The translations under genes were made by a program, and so were the position numbers. Positions 33,988 to 44,261 of a stretch of DNA of 64,000 nt are shown piece after piece; position 1 is the first letter of the stretch, and each line of letters starts with the position of its first letter. The DNA comes from Maribacter sp. (GTDB lineage Bacteria; Bacteroidota; Bacteroidia; Flavobacteriales; Flavobacteriaceae), in assembly GCA_020629415.1 (NCBI GenBank), contig JAHDDL010000013.1:1-64000 (forward strand), written 5' to 3'. The notes beneath the pieces are model-generated. The model made no database searches. It had not been told where the DNA came from and saw nothing but the letters and a program-made list of their open reading frames with translations.

Positions 33988-35353
33988 TTTTACATTAAGC
34001 CTATGCCCAGAATGTTTACGTAGGGTAGATGCCAAAATCGTTTTTGAGAACAAGAAGGTGTATATGCTTAAAAACTGTAGAGAGCATGGTAGGTCTAAGG
34101 TGCTTATTGCAGACGATATTGAGTACTATAAGAACATAAGGAACTATAATAAGGCTTCTGAATATCCAAAAACGTTCAATACAAAAACACATTATGGATG
34201 CCCTTATGATTGCGGACTTTGCCCTGATCACGAGCAACATTCTTGTCTTACGGTCATTGAACTGACCGACCGCTGCAACCTTACCTGCCCTACTTGTTAT
34301 GCGGGGTCATCTCCCTCTTATGGTAGGCACCGTACATTAAAGGAGATTAAAAAAATGTTAGATGTTATCGTTAAGAACGAGGGAGAACCAGATGTGGTTC
34401 AGCTTAGTGGTGGTGAGCCTACCATACATCCTAACTTTTTTGAAATTCTTGATTACGCAAAATCGCTCCCTATTCGGCATTTAATGTTGAATACCAACGG
34501 AATTAAAATTGCAAAAGATTTTGATTTTGCGAAACGATTGGCAACTTACGCACCAGATTTTGAAGTGTATTTACAGTTTGATTCTTTGGATGACCATGTA
34601 CTACAAACCTTAAGAGGGGCAGACCTGGCAGATATTCGTCTACAAGCGTTAGATCACTTAAATCAATTGAACCTTTCCACAACATTGGTAGTCACATTAC
34701 AAAAGGGGTTAAATGACCATGAAATGGGAAGTACCATAGACTTTGCCCTAAAACAAAAATGTGTGCGCGGCGTAACTTTTCAACCCACACAAATTGCTGG
34801 TAGATTAGAAAATTTTGAAGTAGATGAAAACCGTATTACCTTAACTGAAGTACGTAGAAAAATTTTAGAGCAATCGCCCATTTTTGAACCAGACGATTTA
34901 ATACCGGTACCCTGTAACCCCGATGCCTTGGTGATGGCATATGCTCTAAAATTAGGCGATGAGGTAAATCCGCTAACACGGTTCATTAACCCTGACGATT
35001 TATTGAACGAAGGTAAAAACACCATTATTTACGAGCAAGATGAACAACTGCAGGGTAAAATGATCGAGCTTTTTAGTACAGGTAATTCTGTTGAAAAAGC
35101 TTCGGAAAATTTAAAAAGTATTATGTGCTGCCTTCCTGAAATTGACGCCCCAGAACTTGGATATGATAACCTGTTTCGCATCATCATTATGCAATTTATA
35201 GATGCCCATAATTTTGATGTCCGTGCCATTAAGAAATCTTGTGTACACATTGTAAACAAAGAATTTAAAATCATCCCTTTTGAAACTATGAACTTATTTT
35301 ATAGAGATGATAAAATAGAACGATTAAAAGAACTACAAAACGAAATGATATGA
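33959..35353 (+). CDS. Cysteine-rich radical SAM protein, MJ0619/Tes-like
   Basis: This 464-aa radical SAM enzyme has the SAM cluster motif C106-x3-C110-x2-C113 (CNLTCPTCYA) and the GGEPT motif (LSGGEPTIHP). Ahead of it are C16-P-E-C19 and C40, resembling a rubredoxin-type site, and C81/C85/C88/C96 (YGCPYDCGLCPDHEQHSC), resembling an auxiliary cluster; more Cys follow in VPCNPDA, IMCCLPE and KKSCVHI. This layout is that of the MJ0619-type family, which includes archaeal tetraether synthase (Tes), an enzyme that joins lipid alkyl chains by radical C-C coupling. The true substrate here is unknown. It is translationally coupled to an Lgt-like membrane protein upstream and a 66-aa membrane protein downstream. 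Confidence 0.82.
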   Translation: MSEKNYTYYDFTLSLCPECLRRVDAKIVFENKKVYMLKNCREHGRSKVLIADDIEYYKNIRNYNKASEYPKTFNTKTHYGCPYDCGLCPDHEQHSCLTVIELTDRCNLTCPTCYAGSSPSYGRHRTLKEIKKMLDVIVKNEGEPDVVQLSGGEPTIHPNFFEILDYAKSLPIRHLMLNTNGIKIAKDFDFAKRLATYAPDFEVYLQFDSLDDHVLQTLRGADLADIRLQALDHLNQLNLSTTLVVTLQKGLNDHEMGSTIDFALKQKCVRGVTFQPTQIAGRLENFEVDENRITLTEVRRKILEQSPIFEPDDLIPVPCNPDALVMAYALKLGDEVNPLTRFINPDDLLNEGKNTIIYEQDEQLQGKMIELFSTGNSVEKASENLKSIMCCLPEIDAPELGYDNLFRIIIMQFIDAHNFDVRAIKKSCVHIVNKEFKIIPFETMNLFYRDDKIERLKELQNEMI

Positions 35354-35550
35354 TTTTAGAGGTTGGTAATCTTGATGGTCTCGCTACTTTTTTATTTCTT
35401 ATAATGTTCGGCCCTGCAACAGTATTTATACTTATAGGAGCTGTCTTGTTTTATTATAAAAAGAAAAAGGCAGGTAAAGTATTTATGATTTTAGCGGGAG
35501 TGTATTGCCTAATAAGCCTTGGTATTTGCGGTACCTTGTTATCACAGTAA
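35350..35550 (+). CDS. Small two-helix membrane protein coupled to the radical SAM gene
   Basis: This 66-aa protein has two membrane helices (about 12-34 and 43-62) separated by a basic loop (YYKKKKAGK). Its ATG overlaps the radical SAM stop codon in an ATGA junction, a sign of translational coupling. It may anchor or assist the upstream enzymes at the membrane; that is inference. The stop is 3 bases from the convergent receptor gene. Confidence 0.65.
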   Translation: MILEVGNLDGLATFLFLIMFGPATVFILIGAVLFYYKKKKAGKVFMILAGVYCLISLGICGTLLSQ

Positions 35551-35553
35551 CTA

Positions 35554-37953
35554 TTATAATCGCTTATTTTCGTCAGTATGCTTGTTTTTAGAATTATCGC
35601 GAATTTTAGTGTTACCAAACTTATACCTAAAACCGAATACAAATAGTCTACTCTCAGGTCTAGTACTTGTGATATTGTTCTGTTCCAGATAGTTTCTTGT
35701 AGAATATGTGTTTCCTTTATTAAAAATATCTTCTATTCCTATTGAAACACTAGCATCCTTGTTCCAAAATGTCTTTCTGAAATTTATACTCAATTTGCTG
35801 TAAGATCTAAAACTCGCGTTACCTTGAACATATGGAGAAATATAATTGAACGCCATATCTGCATACAACGATTCGTCTTTTAATAACGTAAAATAATTAT
35901 TAACACGTAAGTATGTAGTCCAAATAGAATTGTCTATAATGGCATTCGTGTTTATATCAGCAAATTTATTTTGGTTGTAATATTGGCTCACAAAAAAATA
36001 AAAATACCAATACGAGGTTAAATATTTAGATACGCTGGCATCTGCACCAAAATTATAATTCGTTTCCAAATTAAGGTACTGTGCTTTAAGAATATTGGTT
36101 GTATTATCTTGAATAAATTGCTGTATCTGTTGGTCTGATTTTATACTTGTAAACAAAGCAAACTTAAAGTCCTTATCATACACATAATCAACTTCTATAT
36201 AACTACGATAAGCTGGTTTTAAATTTGGGTTTCCTTCAAAAATAGAATTTGCCGATAAGTAATATTGAAAAGGGTTTATACTGCTATATCTAGGTCGGGT
36301 AATTCTCCTGTAATATTTAACCATGTACGCATTCTTGTCTTTTGTATAGGACATTGAGAAGTTTGGGAACAAATCAAAATACGAATTTTTATTCGCTGAT
36401 GATAAAATATTAAGGTCTCCATTTGTATCTGTATATTCTGCTCGTAGGCCCGCATTTAACTTCCATTTTTCCCAACTGTTACTAAGGCTTACATAACCTG
36501 CATAAATTTGTTCGTCGTAATTGAAAATACCAGAAGCCGTAGGATTTATTTCTGCAAATGATTCATCAAAACCAGATTGTTGAATACTTGACTCCGAGTT
36601 TATATTTGCAAATCTTAAGCCCGTCTCTAAGGTAGACTGTTTTGATAACGGTAGTTTTAGGTCTGTTTGGGCGCTAAAAAGGTTTATAATCTGGTCTGAA
36701 TTTATATTTAAGGTATTCTCAGAAGTATTCTCTGTAAAACCTTCTACAATGTCATTATTTAATTCTTGATTATCCTTAGAATCATAATAGGTAAAGTGGG
36801 CGTTTGTTGCTATTTCTGCCCCTTTATCATTCAACTTATGTACCCAATCTAAATAGTTAGATGTGTTATAGGTATCATCGCTTAATATATTGAGACCTTT
36901 TAAACGTGCTATTACATCTGCACCGCTACTTTCTATATCTGTTGATGAGGTATAAATTATATTGTTATCTGGTGAAAAACTTGAGGTAGATGAAAAGCTC
37001 AGTGTATTTTTTTCATTTAATTCAATGTCTAAAAAAAGATTTAGATTATGACTTTTTCCTTTAGATATAGATTTTTGCTCTGCTGTCCAAATCTCATTTT
37101 CTTGTCCGTCTTCAAAAAACGTGGTAGCATCAGAATATCTGGTCCAATCCCTATCATGGCTAAAGCTGTAGTTCGTTGAAAAATCCACTCTTTTACCTTT
37201 AAAAAAGTGATCTGTACCTACAGTATGCTTTGGCAGAATACCTTGTGTATATCTATTAAATTTAGCGCCGTTATACCCCGCAACAAGGTTTTTCTTCATT
37301 TTAATATCAATAAGTAAACCACCCTCGGCACTATATTTTGCTGGCGGACTCGTAATTACTTCTATAGATTGTACATTACTTGCAGAACTACCACTAAGTA
37401 AATTAATTATATCCTCTTCCGGTAGGTTGATCAGCTTACCATTAATCATAATATTTACCTTAGAACTACCATTTACGTACAACCTATTGTTCATTACCAT
37501 TACACCAGGTGTACGCTTTAAAACATCCCAAATATCGCCATCGGAAATTGCGGTATTTTCAACATTAAAAATATGGCGATCTGCCAATTGTTCTAACTTC
37601 GGTTTGTTTTGGGTTACTACGACCTCATCCAATTCTTGAGCACTTTGTAATATAAGCGGTTCTATCTCAATACTACCGGTTATGGAAAGAATTTCACTTT
37701 CTACAGTATTTGCTATATAACTAGCTACTATACGGTAGTTGCCTGTGATGACGGACTTAATTTCATAAGCTCCTTGATCATTTGTGACAGTGCCTTTTAT
37801 AAACTCTCCCTCTTCGCTCAACAAAATTATATTAGCAAGAACAACCGGTGTTTGTTGTTCATCCTTTACAAAACCGCTAATGATAAATTCTTGGGAAAAT
37901 GCAAAAGAAATTGTAAGACAAAATAGAAACGTTAATAATAAATTTTTAAGCAT
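35554..37953 (-). CDS. Outer-membrane receptor-like beta-barrel protein (OMP_b-brl_3 type), copy 1
   Basis: This 799-aa outer-membrane protein has a signal peptide (1-20), a CarboxypepD_reg-like beta-sandwich (about 24-105), a plug-like domain (about 110-225; VWDVLKRTPGVMVM with NGSSKVNIMINGK) and a C-terminal barrel (about 380-790) typical of flavobacterial TonB-dependent-receptor-like proteins. It has clear paralogues at 38064-40490 and 44262-46628 (shared motifs include RPRYSSINPF and FEEGNPNLKPA-like). Substrate is unknown. Lack of a SusD partner argues against a polysaccharide locus. The promoter must lie in the 110-base gap to the next receptor gene. Confidence 0.85.
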   Translation of the reverse strand: MLKNLLLTFLFCLTISFAFSQEFIISGFVKDEQQTPVVLANIILLSEEGEFIKGTVTNDQGAYEIKSVITGNYRIVASYIANTVESEILSITGSIEIEPLILQSAQELDEVVVTQNKPKLEQLADRHIFNVENTAISDGDIWDVLKRTPGVMVMNNRLYVNGSSKVNIMINGKLINLPEEDIINLLSGSSASNVQSIEVITSPPAKYSAEGGLLIDIKMKKNLVAGYNGAKFNRYTQGILPKHTVGTDHFFKGKRVDFSTNYSFSHDRDWTRYSDATTFFEDGQENEIWTAEQKSISKGKSHNLNLFLDIELNEKNTLSFSSTSSFSPDNNIIYTSSTDIESSGADVIARLKGLNILSDDTYNTSNYLDWVHKLNDKGAEIATNAHFTYYDSKDNQELNNDIVEGFTENTSENTLNINSDQIINLFSAQTDLKLPLSKQSTLETGLRFANINSESSIQQSGFDESFAEINPTASGIFNYDEQIYAGYVSLSNSWEKWKLNAGLRAEYTDTNGDLNILSSANKNSYFDLFPNFSMSYTKDKNAYMVKYYRRITRPRYSSINPFQYYLSANSIFEGNPNLKPAYRSYIEVDYVYDKDFKFALFTSIKSDQQIQQFIQDNTTNILKAQYLNLETNYNFGADASVSKYLTSYWYFYFFVSQYYNQNKFADINTNAIIDNSIWTTYLRVNNYFTLLKDESLYADMAFNYISPYVQGNASFRSYSKLSINFRKTFWNKDASVSIGIEDIFNKGNTYSTRNYLEQNNITSTRPESRLFVFGFRYKFGNTKIRDNSKNKHTDENKRL

Positions 37954-38063
37954 TTAGTGTTCGTATTCTTACTAAATGTAGGAAAGTAAAATTGAATTAT
38001 CTTACAATTTATTTAAGTTTTTCTTAACTAAAAAATAAAATGCTGATTATTAACCCGTTATAG

Positions 38064-40490
38064 TTAATCGAGACGTTCACGTTCTATTTTATCTATATCT
38101 CGTTGGTTGTCTTCTAAACGGAAATTACCAAAGTTGTATGTAAAACCAAACTTTACATATTGGGTTTCAGGAACTACTAAATACCTGTTGTCTTGATTTA
38201 AATATTTTGAAGATACATAACCGTTATATTTTCCTAATAAATCATTGGCACTTACACTTAATACGGCTCTATTATTAAAAAATGATTTTCTTAACCCCAG
38301 GGTTAAATTTGTAGTTTCTTCTTGTATATAGGACCCTTGTAACCAACCTGATAAGAACACCAACCCTAATTCTCCCTTAAAACTACCGTCTTTAGAAAGC
38401 GTAAAATAATTGGTTAGATCTATATAAGCTCCGTTAAACTTATTTTTATAGGAATATTCATTGCTTTGCAACGCAATAAAAGACTCTTCTTCATGAAAAA
38501 GAGAAATATAACTGTACAAGTACCAATTGTTAGTGATAGACTTACCATAAGTAAAATCAAACCCATAAGAGTTGCTTTCTAAAACATTCTGCGTAATATC
38601 CCTTAAAACGAAATTATCATTGTCCTGAAAGGTCAGTGTAGATATATACCTACCGTTGTCTCGATAATAGAAATCAAAATAATACTCCTGATTTAGAGTA
38701 TAGTTCAAATTAAAATTATGGCTAAAACTAGGGGTTAGATTAGGATTACCTTCTTCAAAAGTACGTTCATTGATATAGGTCCTAAACGGATTTAAATCTT
38801 CATACCTAGGGCGTTCTAACTTTCTAGAATAATCAAAAGACAAACTGTGATTGTCGTTAATGTTATGTAATATGTAGAAAGATGGAAAAAGTTCAAAATA
38901 ATCAAGGTCGTTAATGCTTGATACATTAACAGATACCCCAGAACTTTCTGTTTGTTCTACACGCAAGCCTGTTTTTATACTCCATTTTTCCCAATCTTTA
39001 GATAGGCTAAAATAACCTGCATACACCCTTTCATCGTAAGTGTAATCATCGGACAAATTAGAAATAAATTCGGTGCCATCATTCTCTAAAAAATAATCCA
39101 ACCTACTTTCAGAATCAATAAAAGAACCTTTTACGCCTGTTTCAAAAAATACACTACCCAAATAATCAGTATAATCTATTTGAGCGGTCTTTATTTCTAT
39201 CTGTTGATCGGCAATGGTAGAGAAATTAAAATCGCGTAGAAATGAGCCGTTTGGTTGAAAATAATCTGAGTTTACATCTTGATTTCGGTCTAAATCAAAA
39301 TTTGTGTAGTGTGCATTTACAGTTAAATTTCCTTGGTCTTTAAACTGATGTTTAAAAGTAAGGTCGCCCGAAACATTATGCTTTTGTTCGCTTAAAAAAC
39401 TATTTGTGGTAAAAAGGGAATCCAATACACCAGATGCATTTTTAATAGTAGTTTCCTGAAAAAAATCAGCATCCTTTTTTGGTTGATACTGTGCGTTGCT
39501 TGTTAGACTTAGCGTGTTCTTATCATTAAATTCATAATCTACTGATACTCCTGCACTATGGGTATTAGTGCGTATTATTTGATCAAAATCTGTATCCCAC
39601 ACAGAAGTAATACCGGTAATATCCATAAAATTGGTATTACTCAAAGTATTCTTAAATTCCTTTTTAGGTGTATAATTATAGCTTGCGTTTACGTTTAACC
39701 TTTTAGTCTTATAAAAATGTGATGTTCCAAAATTGTACTTGGGAAAAACACCTTGCGTATACCCGGCATTTACATTGCCTTTATAACCAACAGATACATT
39801 TTTACTGGTAACGATATTTAAAATTGATCCACCCTCAGCATCATAACTTGCTGGCGGATTATGAATAACCTCCACAGATTTTATATTCTCACCCTGGTAA
39901 TTTTCCAACAAGCTTTTAACCTCTTCTGAAGACAGCTGCACTTTACGATCATTGATATAAATTGTAGTGGCTTGATTTCTCACTTTCAGTTCATCATTCA
40001 TCATAATGACTCCAGGTGTTTGACGAAGAATATCCCAAGAACTGTTCTGAGAAATAACGGTGTTTTCTACATTGAAAACAATTCGGTCCACTTCTCTTTT
40101 AACTACAGGTTTATTGCTGGTAACGGTTACCTCATTAAGTTGTTCTGCTTGTTGCTCAATTATAATAGCTCCGATCTTAGTGTCCTTTATAATTTCTATT
40201 GCCAAATCATTAGATACTTGACCTACGTAAGATGCTTTTAGAAAATAAAGTCCTTCTTTAATATCTGTAAATAAAAATGCACCGTTTTCGTCAGCAGAAG
40301 TGCCTTTGGCCAAAACAGAATCTTTAGCCGTTACTAAAAAAACAGAGGCAAATGCAACTGGTTCTTGATACTGATCTTTAACCTCACCTTTAAGTTCAAA
40401 GGTTTGTGAATGCGCAAATTGAGAAACACCAATGATGAAAAATAAAATAGCAAGAAGTAGTTTCAATGGTAATTTGGGGTTGATTATCAA
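38064..40490 (-). CDS. Outer-membrane receptor-like beta-barrel protein, copy 2
   Basis: This 808-aa protein has the same domain order as its neighbour: signal peptide (1-28), CarboxypepD_reg-like domain (about 32-110), plug (about 115-230; SWDILRQTPGVIMMNDELKV, TIYINDRKVQ) and outer-membrane barrel (about 390-800; RPRYEDLNPF, FEEGNPNLTPS). It is encoded in tandem with copy 1, 110 bases upstream, probably a local duplication that has since diverged. No SusD-like lipoprotein is adjacent. Transport or signalling substrate is unknown. Confidence 0.85.
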   Translation of the reverse strand: MIINPKLPLKLLLAILFFIIGVSQFAHSQTFELKGEVKDQYQEPVAFASVFLVTAKDSVLAKGTSADENGAFLFTDIKEGLYFLKASYVGQVSNDLAIEIIKDTKIGAIIIEQQAEQLNEVTVTSNKPVVKREVDRIVFNVENTVISQNSSWDILRQTPGVIMMNDELKVRNQATTIYINDRKVQLSSEEVKSLLENYQGENIKSVEVIHNPPASYDAEGGSILNIVTSKNVSVGYKGNVNAGYTQGVFPKYNFGTSHFYKTKRLNVNASYNYTPKKEFKNTLSNTNFMDITGITSVWDTDFDQIIRTNTHSAGVSVDYEFNDKNTLSLTSNAQYQPKKDADFFQETTIKNASGVLDSLFTTNSFLSEQKHNVSGDLTFKHQFKDQGNLTVNAHYTNFDLDRNQDVNSDYFQPNGSFLRDFNFSTIADQQIEIKTAQIDYTDYLGSVFFETGVKGSFIDSESRLDYFLENDGTEFISNLSDDYTYDERVYAGYFSLSKDWEKWSIKTGLRVEQTESSGVSVNVSSINDLDYFELFPSFYILHNINDNHSLSFDYSRKLERPRYEDLNPFRTYINERTFEEGNPNLTPSFSHNFNLNYTLNQEYYFDFYYRDNGRYISTLTFQDNDNFVLRDITQNVLESNSYGFDFTYGKSITNNWYLYSYISLFHEEESFIALQSNEYSYKNKFNGAYIDLTNYFTLSKDGSFKGELGLVFLSGWLQGSYIQEETTNLTLGLRKSFFNNRAVLSVSANDLLGKYNGYVSSKYLNQDNRYLVVPETQYVKFGFTYNFGNFRLEDNQRDIDKIERERLD

Positions 40491-40594
40491 ATCTAACTAA
40501 AAACGTCGTAATTTTTTACAATATATGTAATCCAAACTAATCTATGCAACAATAAATAGCTTACTACACTAAAGTTTAGCGCTATAAATTAGAT

Positions 40595-40602
40595 TATATT
40601 TG
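40595..40602 (+). promoter_or_regulatory. Candidate -7 promoter element of lepA
   Basis: TATATTTG fits TAnnTTTG, 65 bases ahead of the lepA start, with a TTTAG-containing segment about 17 bases upstream as a weak -33. Confidence 0.45.
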
Positions 40603-40667
40603 CAATTGCTCTTTGGTACCGGGCGTTATTCCTGGTATAAATTAGCATTATTATTACTGTTACCGCT

Positions 40668-42464
40668 ATGAAAAACATTAGAAATTTTTGCATTATTGCA
40701 CATATTGACCATGGGAAAAGTACCTTGGCAGATAGATTGTTGGAGTTTACCGGATCTGTTACCGACCGAGAGAAAAAAGAACAACTTCTGGACAGTATGG
40801 ACCTTGAAAGAGAGCGTGGTATCACCATAAAAAGTCATGCCATACAAATGGATTATATCTATAAGGGGGAACATTATATTTTAAACTTGATAGACACCCC
40901 AGGCCATGTAGATTTCTCATATGAAGTTTCTAGATCCATTGCAGCATGTGAAGGTGCGCTTTTGGTCGTAGATGCCGCACAGAGCATACAGGCACAGACT
41001 ATTTCAAATTTATATTTAGCATTAGAGAACGACCTTGAAATTATACCTGTTTTAAACAAGGTTGACCTACCAAGTGCCAACCCAGAAGAAGTTACAGATG
41101 ATATCGTTGATCTTTTAGGTTGTGATGCAGAGGAAGTTATACCTGCATCTGCAAAAACCGGTATTGGCATAGAAGAAATATTAGCGGCAATTATTGAGCG
41201 TATTCCTGCTCCTACGGGCAACCCGGACGAAGCCTTACAAGCTTTGGTCTTTGATTCTGTTTACAACCCTTTTAGAGGTGTTGAAACCTATTTTAGGGTC
41301 ATTAACGGTGAAATTAAAAAGGGACAAAAAATAAAGTTTGTAGCAACCGATAAGGATTATTTTGCGGATGAGGTAGGTACTTTGAAGTTGACCCAAGAGG
41401 TTAAAAAAAGCGTTAAAGCCGGTGATGTTGGTTATTTGATTACCGGAATTAAAGATGCGCGTGAAGTTAAAGTAGGTGATACGATAACCGATGCGGCCAA
41501 CCCAACTAAAAACCCTATTGGCGGATTTGAAGATGTAAAACCAATGGTATTTGCCGGTATTTATCCTGTAGATACAGATGAGTTTGAAGAGTTACGTGCT
41601 TCAATGGAAAAATTGCAGTTGAACGATGCTTCTCTTGTTTTTGCTCCAGAAAGTAGTGCTGCACTTGGTTTTGGTTTTAGATGTGGTTTCCTAGGAATGC
41701 TACACATGGAGATTATTCAAGAGCGTTTGGAACGAGAGTTCAATATGACGGTTATAACCACGGTACCCAATGTTAGTTACCATGCTTATACACGTAAAAA
41801 CCCTGATACCCCAATTATAGTCAATAATCCTACGGATTTACCCGATCCGTCTGGTATAGACCGTGTTGAGGAACCTTATATTAAAGCTACGATTATTACA
41901 AAATCTGACTTTGTTGGTAACGTAATGTCTTTATGCATAGAGAAAAGAGGGCAAATTACGAACCAAACCTATTTGACGACCGAACGTGTTGAACTAAATT
42001 TTGACATGCCTTTAGCGGAAATTGTTTTTGATTTTTATGATAGGCTAAAAACGGTTTCTAAAGGATATGCTTCATTTGATTATGCTCCTATAGGTATGCG
42101 TACCTCTAAATTAGTACGTGTAGATATTCTTTTAAACGCCCAACCGGTAGATGCCCTATCTGCATTGATTCACGCTGACAATGCCGTTCATATTGGTAAA
42201 AAAATGTGTGAAAAGCTAAAAGAACTGATTCCTAGACAACAGTTTGATATTCCTATTCAAGCTGCAATCGGCGCAAAAATTATCTCTAGAGAGACTACAA
42301 AAGCTTTACGTAAAGATGTAACCGCTAAATGTTATGGTGGTGATATCTCTCGTAAACGTAAGCTTCTAGAAAAGCAGAAGAAAGGTAAAAAACGTATGCG
42401 ACAAGTTGGTAACGTAGAAGTGCCACAAGAAGCTTTTATGGCGGTATTAAAGCTGAACGATTAA
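40668..42464 (+). CDS. lepA: Elongation factor 4 (LepA)
   Basis: This 598-aa translational GTPase back-translocates or remodels stalled ribosomes. The G-domain motifs are complete: AHIDHGKST (G1), RGITIKS (G2), DTPGHVD (G3), NKVDLP (G4) and SAKTGIG (G5). The LepA-specific C-terminal domain follows, with [20 protein letters not shown] near the end. Length matches the family. It is the only plus-strand gene amid minus-strand receptors, ending one base from the LytTR regulator stop. Confidence 0.97.
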   Translation: MKNIRNFCIIAHIDHGKSTLADRLLEFTGSVTDREKKEQLLDSMDLERERGITIKSHAIQMDYIYKGEHYILNLIDTPGHVDFSYEVSRSIAACEGALLVVDAAQSIQAQTISNLYLALENDLEIIPVLNKVDLPSANPEEVTDDIVDLLGCDAEEVIPASAKTGIGIEEILAAIIERIPAPTGNPDEALQALVFDSVYNPFRGVETYFRVINGEIKKGQKIKFVATDKDYFADEVGTLKLTQEVKKSVKAGDVGYLITGIKDAREVKVGDTITDAANPTKNPIGGFEDVKPMVFAGIYPVDTDEFEELRASMEKLQLNDASLVFAPESSAALGFGFRCGFLGMLHMEIIQERLEREFNMTVITTVPNVSYHAYTRKNPDTPIIVNNPTDLPDPSGIDRVEEPYIKATIITKSDFVGNVMSLCIEKRGQITNQTYLTTERVELNFDMPLAEIVFDFYDRLKTVSKGYASFDYAPIGMRTSKLVRVDILLNAQPVDALSALIHADNAVHIGKKMCEKLKELIPRQQFDIPIQAAIGAKIISRETTKALRKDVTAKCYGGDISRKRKLLEKQKKGKKRMRQVGNVEVPQEAFMAVLKLND

Positions 42465-42465
42465 C

Positions 42466-43230
42466 TTACTCTAACCACTTTCTAAAATCTGAAGTGGTAG
42501 AGGTACTGGTCATTGCTTTTTCTTTACAGCCTTTAATGGTTATAAGTAAACGGTTTTTAAAATGGCTCTCTATTTGTTCTATATAATCAATATGTACTAT
42601 TTGACTACGATTGATTTTAAAGAACTTATTGGGCGATAGTTGTTGTACTATGCTGCCAATGGTTTGTGATATGGGGTGTCGTTTACCTTCTTTGTCAATG
42701 GCGATGCAGAAATCTCCTGAAGCTTCAATCAAACTAATTTCAGAAGTGTTCAATAATTGAATACCATTGGGACGCTTTATTACAAAACGCTTCTTATAAT
42801 TGGTCTGCTCTTCTTGCAACGCAAGTTTTAATGCATTTAAAGTTTCGTTGCTCAGCTTACTATCATATTCGCCCTGCTTGAACAGAGACTGATATTTTTC
42901 CAGAGCTTTTATGAAATCGGTATTTGTATATGGTTTTAAAATATAGGCAATTCCGTTTGTATTGAATGCCTGAAACAAATAATCGTCATAAGCCGAACAA
43001 AAGATGATTGGGCAACTTACCTCAACGGCATTAAACAAATCAAAAGAAATACCGTCTAACAATTTAATATCAGACAAGATAAGGTCGTACGTATTAGCTT
43101 CTAAAAGCGTTTTACCTTCTGCAATTGATCTTGCCCAATGATTTGTTATATCATTATCAAAAAACGTTTTAAGGTGACTTAATAGTTTCTGGTATGCGGG
43201 AATTTCATCCTCTAAAATTAAAAGTGTCAT
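42466..43230 (-). CDS. LytTR-family response regulator
   Basis: This 254-aa response regulator has a receiver domain (1-118; acidic E7-D8, phosphoacceptor D54 in ILSDIKLLDG, Lys in YILKPY) and a LytTR DNA-binding domain (about 145-250; FFKINRSQIVHIDYIEQIE). It is 10 bases after its LytS-type kinase gene. The pair follows an outer-membrane receptor gene on the same strand, so a role in controlling that receptor or responding to its ligand is plausible. Confidence 0.92.
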   Translation of the reverse strand: MTLLILEDEIPAYQKLLSHLKTFFDNDITNHWARSIAEGKTLLEANTYDLILSDIKLLDGISFDLFNAVEVSCPIIFCSAYDDYLFQAFNTNGIAYILKPYTNTDFIKALEKYQSLFKQGEYDSKLSNETLNALKLALQEEQTNYKKRFVIKRPNGIQLLNTSEISLIEASGDFCIAIDKEGKRHPISQTIGSIVQQLSPNKFFKINRSQIVHIDYIEQIESHFKNRLLITIKGCKEKAMTSTSTTSDFRKWLE

Positions 43231-43240
43231 ATGCTTCCAA

Positions 43241-44248
43241 TTAGTTCCTTAATTTAATTATTGGGATCGAAATCTTAAATTCCTTTTCACTTTCCTCAAT
43301 TTTAGGCACCTTTTTGGAGAGTAATTGATATCTTGCTTTTAGGTTGATGAGTCCCGTGCCCAAACTATCCTTCGGTGATGCAAATTTTAATTTGTTGTTT
43401 GTAACTCTCAACCAATTCTCATCAATATCAATACTAGTAAGTATTTTATTTTCTCCACTTGCTTTGTTATGTTTTACTACGTTTTCTAATAACGTCTGTA
43501 TAGCACCGGTGGGTAAAAATTTATTGGAAAAATCAATGTTCTTATGGATATGAAAACTATAATCATCCCCAAATCGGGTTTGTATCAGAAACATATAATT
43601 ATCAGCTAAGTTCATTTCTTCAGATAGCTCCATGACCTCGGCATCTTTTGTTTGAATCAAGTATCTATAGATTAGTGAAAGACGATTTATATATTCTTTT
43701 GCCTTATTGGCATTACTGTCTATTAAAGCATCTAAAGTGTTTAGATTGTTAAATAGAAAATGAGGGTCTAATTGCGAACGCAAAAGCTTAAGCTCATTTT
43801 CCTTCTGTTGTTTTTGAATTTTTACAACCTGTGTTTGGCTTTCATAAAACTTCTTTGTCAACAAAATCCCCAAAGGAATACCTACATTATCCGCCCCGGC
43901 AAAAAGACCGTCCAATAATGCTCTGTGCCAAACCGGGTATGTTCTGCAATCATTTTCACATGACCAATACCCCGCAAGATTTTCTATAAAACCTGTAACG
44001 GTCAAGATTACAATTGCCAAACTAATGAACAAGAAATAGTTTGTGTTCTTCAATAAAAAATTTGGCAACAACCAATACATAAATAGCCCAATGGCAATGC
44101 ATGCCATAATTATGTATGTTGGAATATCAACTATAAATTCTAACAGGTCATTACCATAAACATAATATTGCCAAAAATTAAGAAGTGATGTTACGCCTAT
44201 AATGACACCCAGCAATATGAAGTCTGACTTATTTAGTTTCGTGTTCAT
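43241..44248 (-). CDS. LytS/YehU-type sensor histidine kinase
   Basis: This 335-aa inner-membrane kinase has four or so N-terminal membrane helices (about 10-140) with a short extracytoplasmic loop containing CENDC. The His_kinase domain carries the phospho-acceptor in LDPHFLFNNLNTLD (about residue 180), and a degenerate GHKL ATP site has ENVVKHNKAS and GTGLINLKARY. No separate sensor domain is visible, so sensing is probably by the membrane helices. It starts 13 bases after the receptor gene stop and precedes its LytTR partner by 10 bases. Confidence 0.92.
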   Translation of the reverse strand: MNTKLNKSDFILLGVIIGVTSLLNFWQYYVYGNDLLEFIVDIPTYIIMACIAIGLFMYWLLPNFLLKNTNYFLFISLAIVILTVTGFIENLAGYWSCENDCRTYPVWHRALLDGLFAGADNVGIPLGILLTKKFYESQTQVVKIQKQQKENELKLLRSQLDPHFLFNNLNTLDALIDSNANKAKEYINRLSLIYRYLIQTKDAEVMELSEEMNLADNYMFLIQTRFGDDYSFHIHKNIDFSNKFLPTGAIQTLLENVVKHNKASGENKILTSIDIDENWLRVTNNKLKFASPKDSLGTGLINLKARYQLLSKKVPKIEESEKEFKISIPIIKLRN

Positions 44249-44261
44249 TAACTATACTGTA

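Noticed and set aside
35554-40490. Polysaccharide utilisation locus based on the tandem receptors
   Set aside because: No SusD-like lipoprotein, glycoside hydrolase or polysaccharide lyase gene is adjacent, and the barrels look like the OMP_b-brl_3 type rather than SusC.
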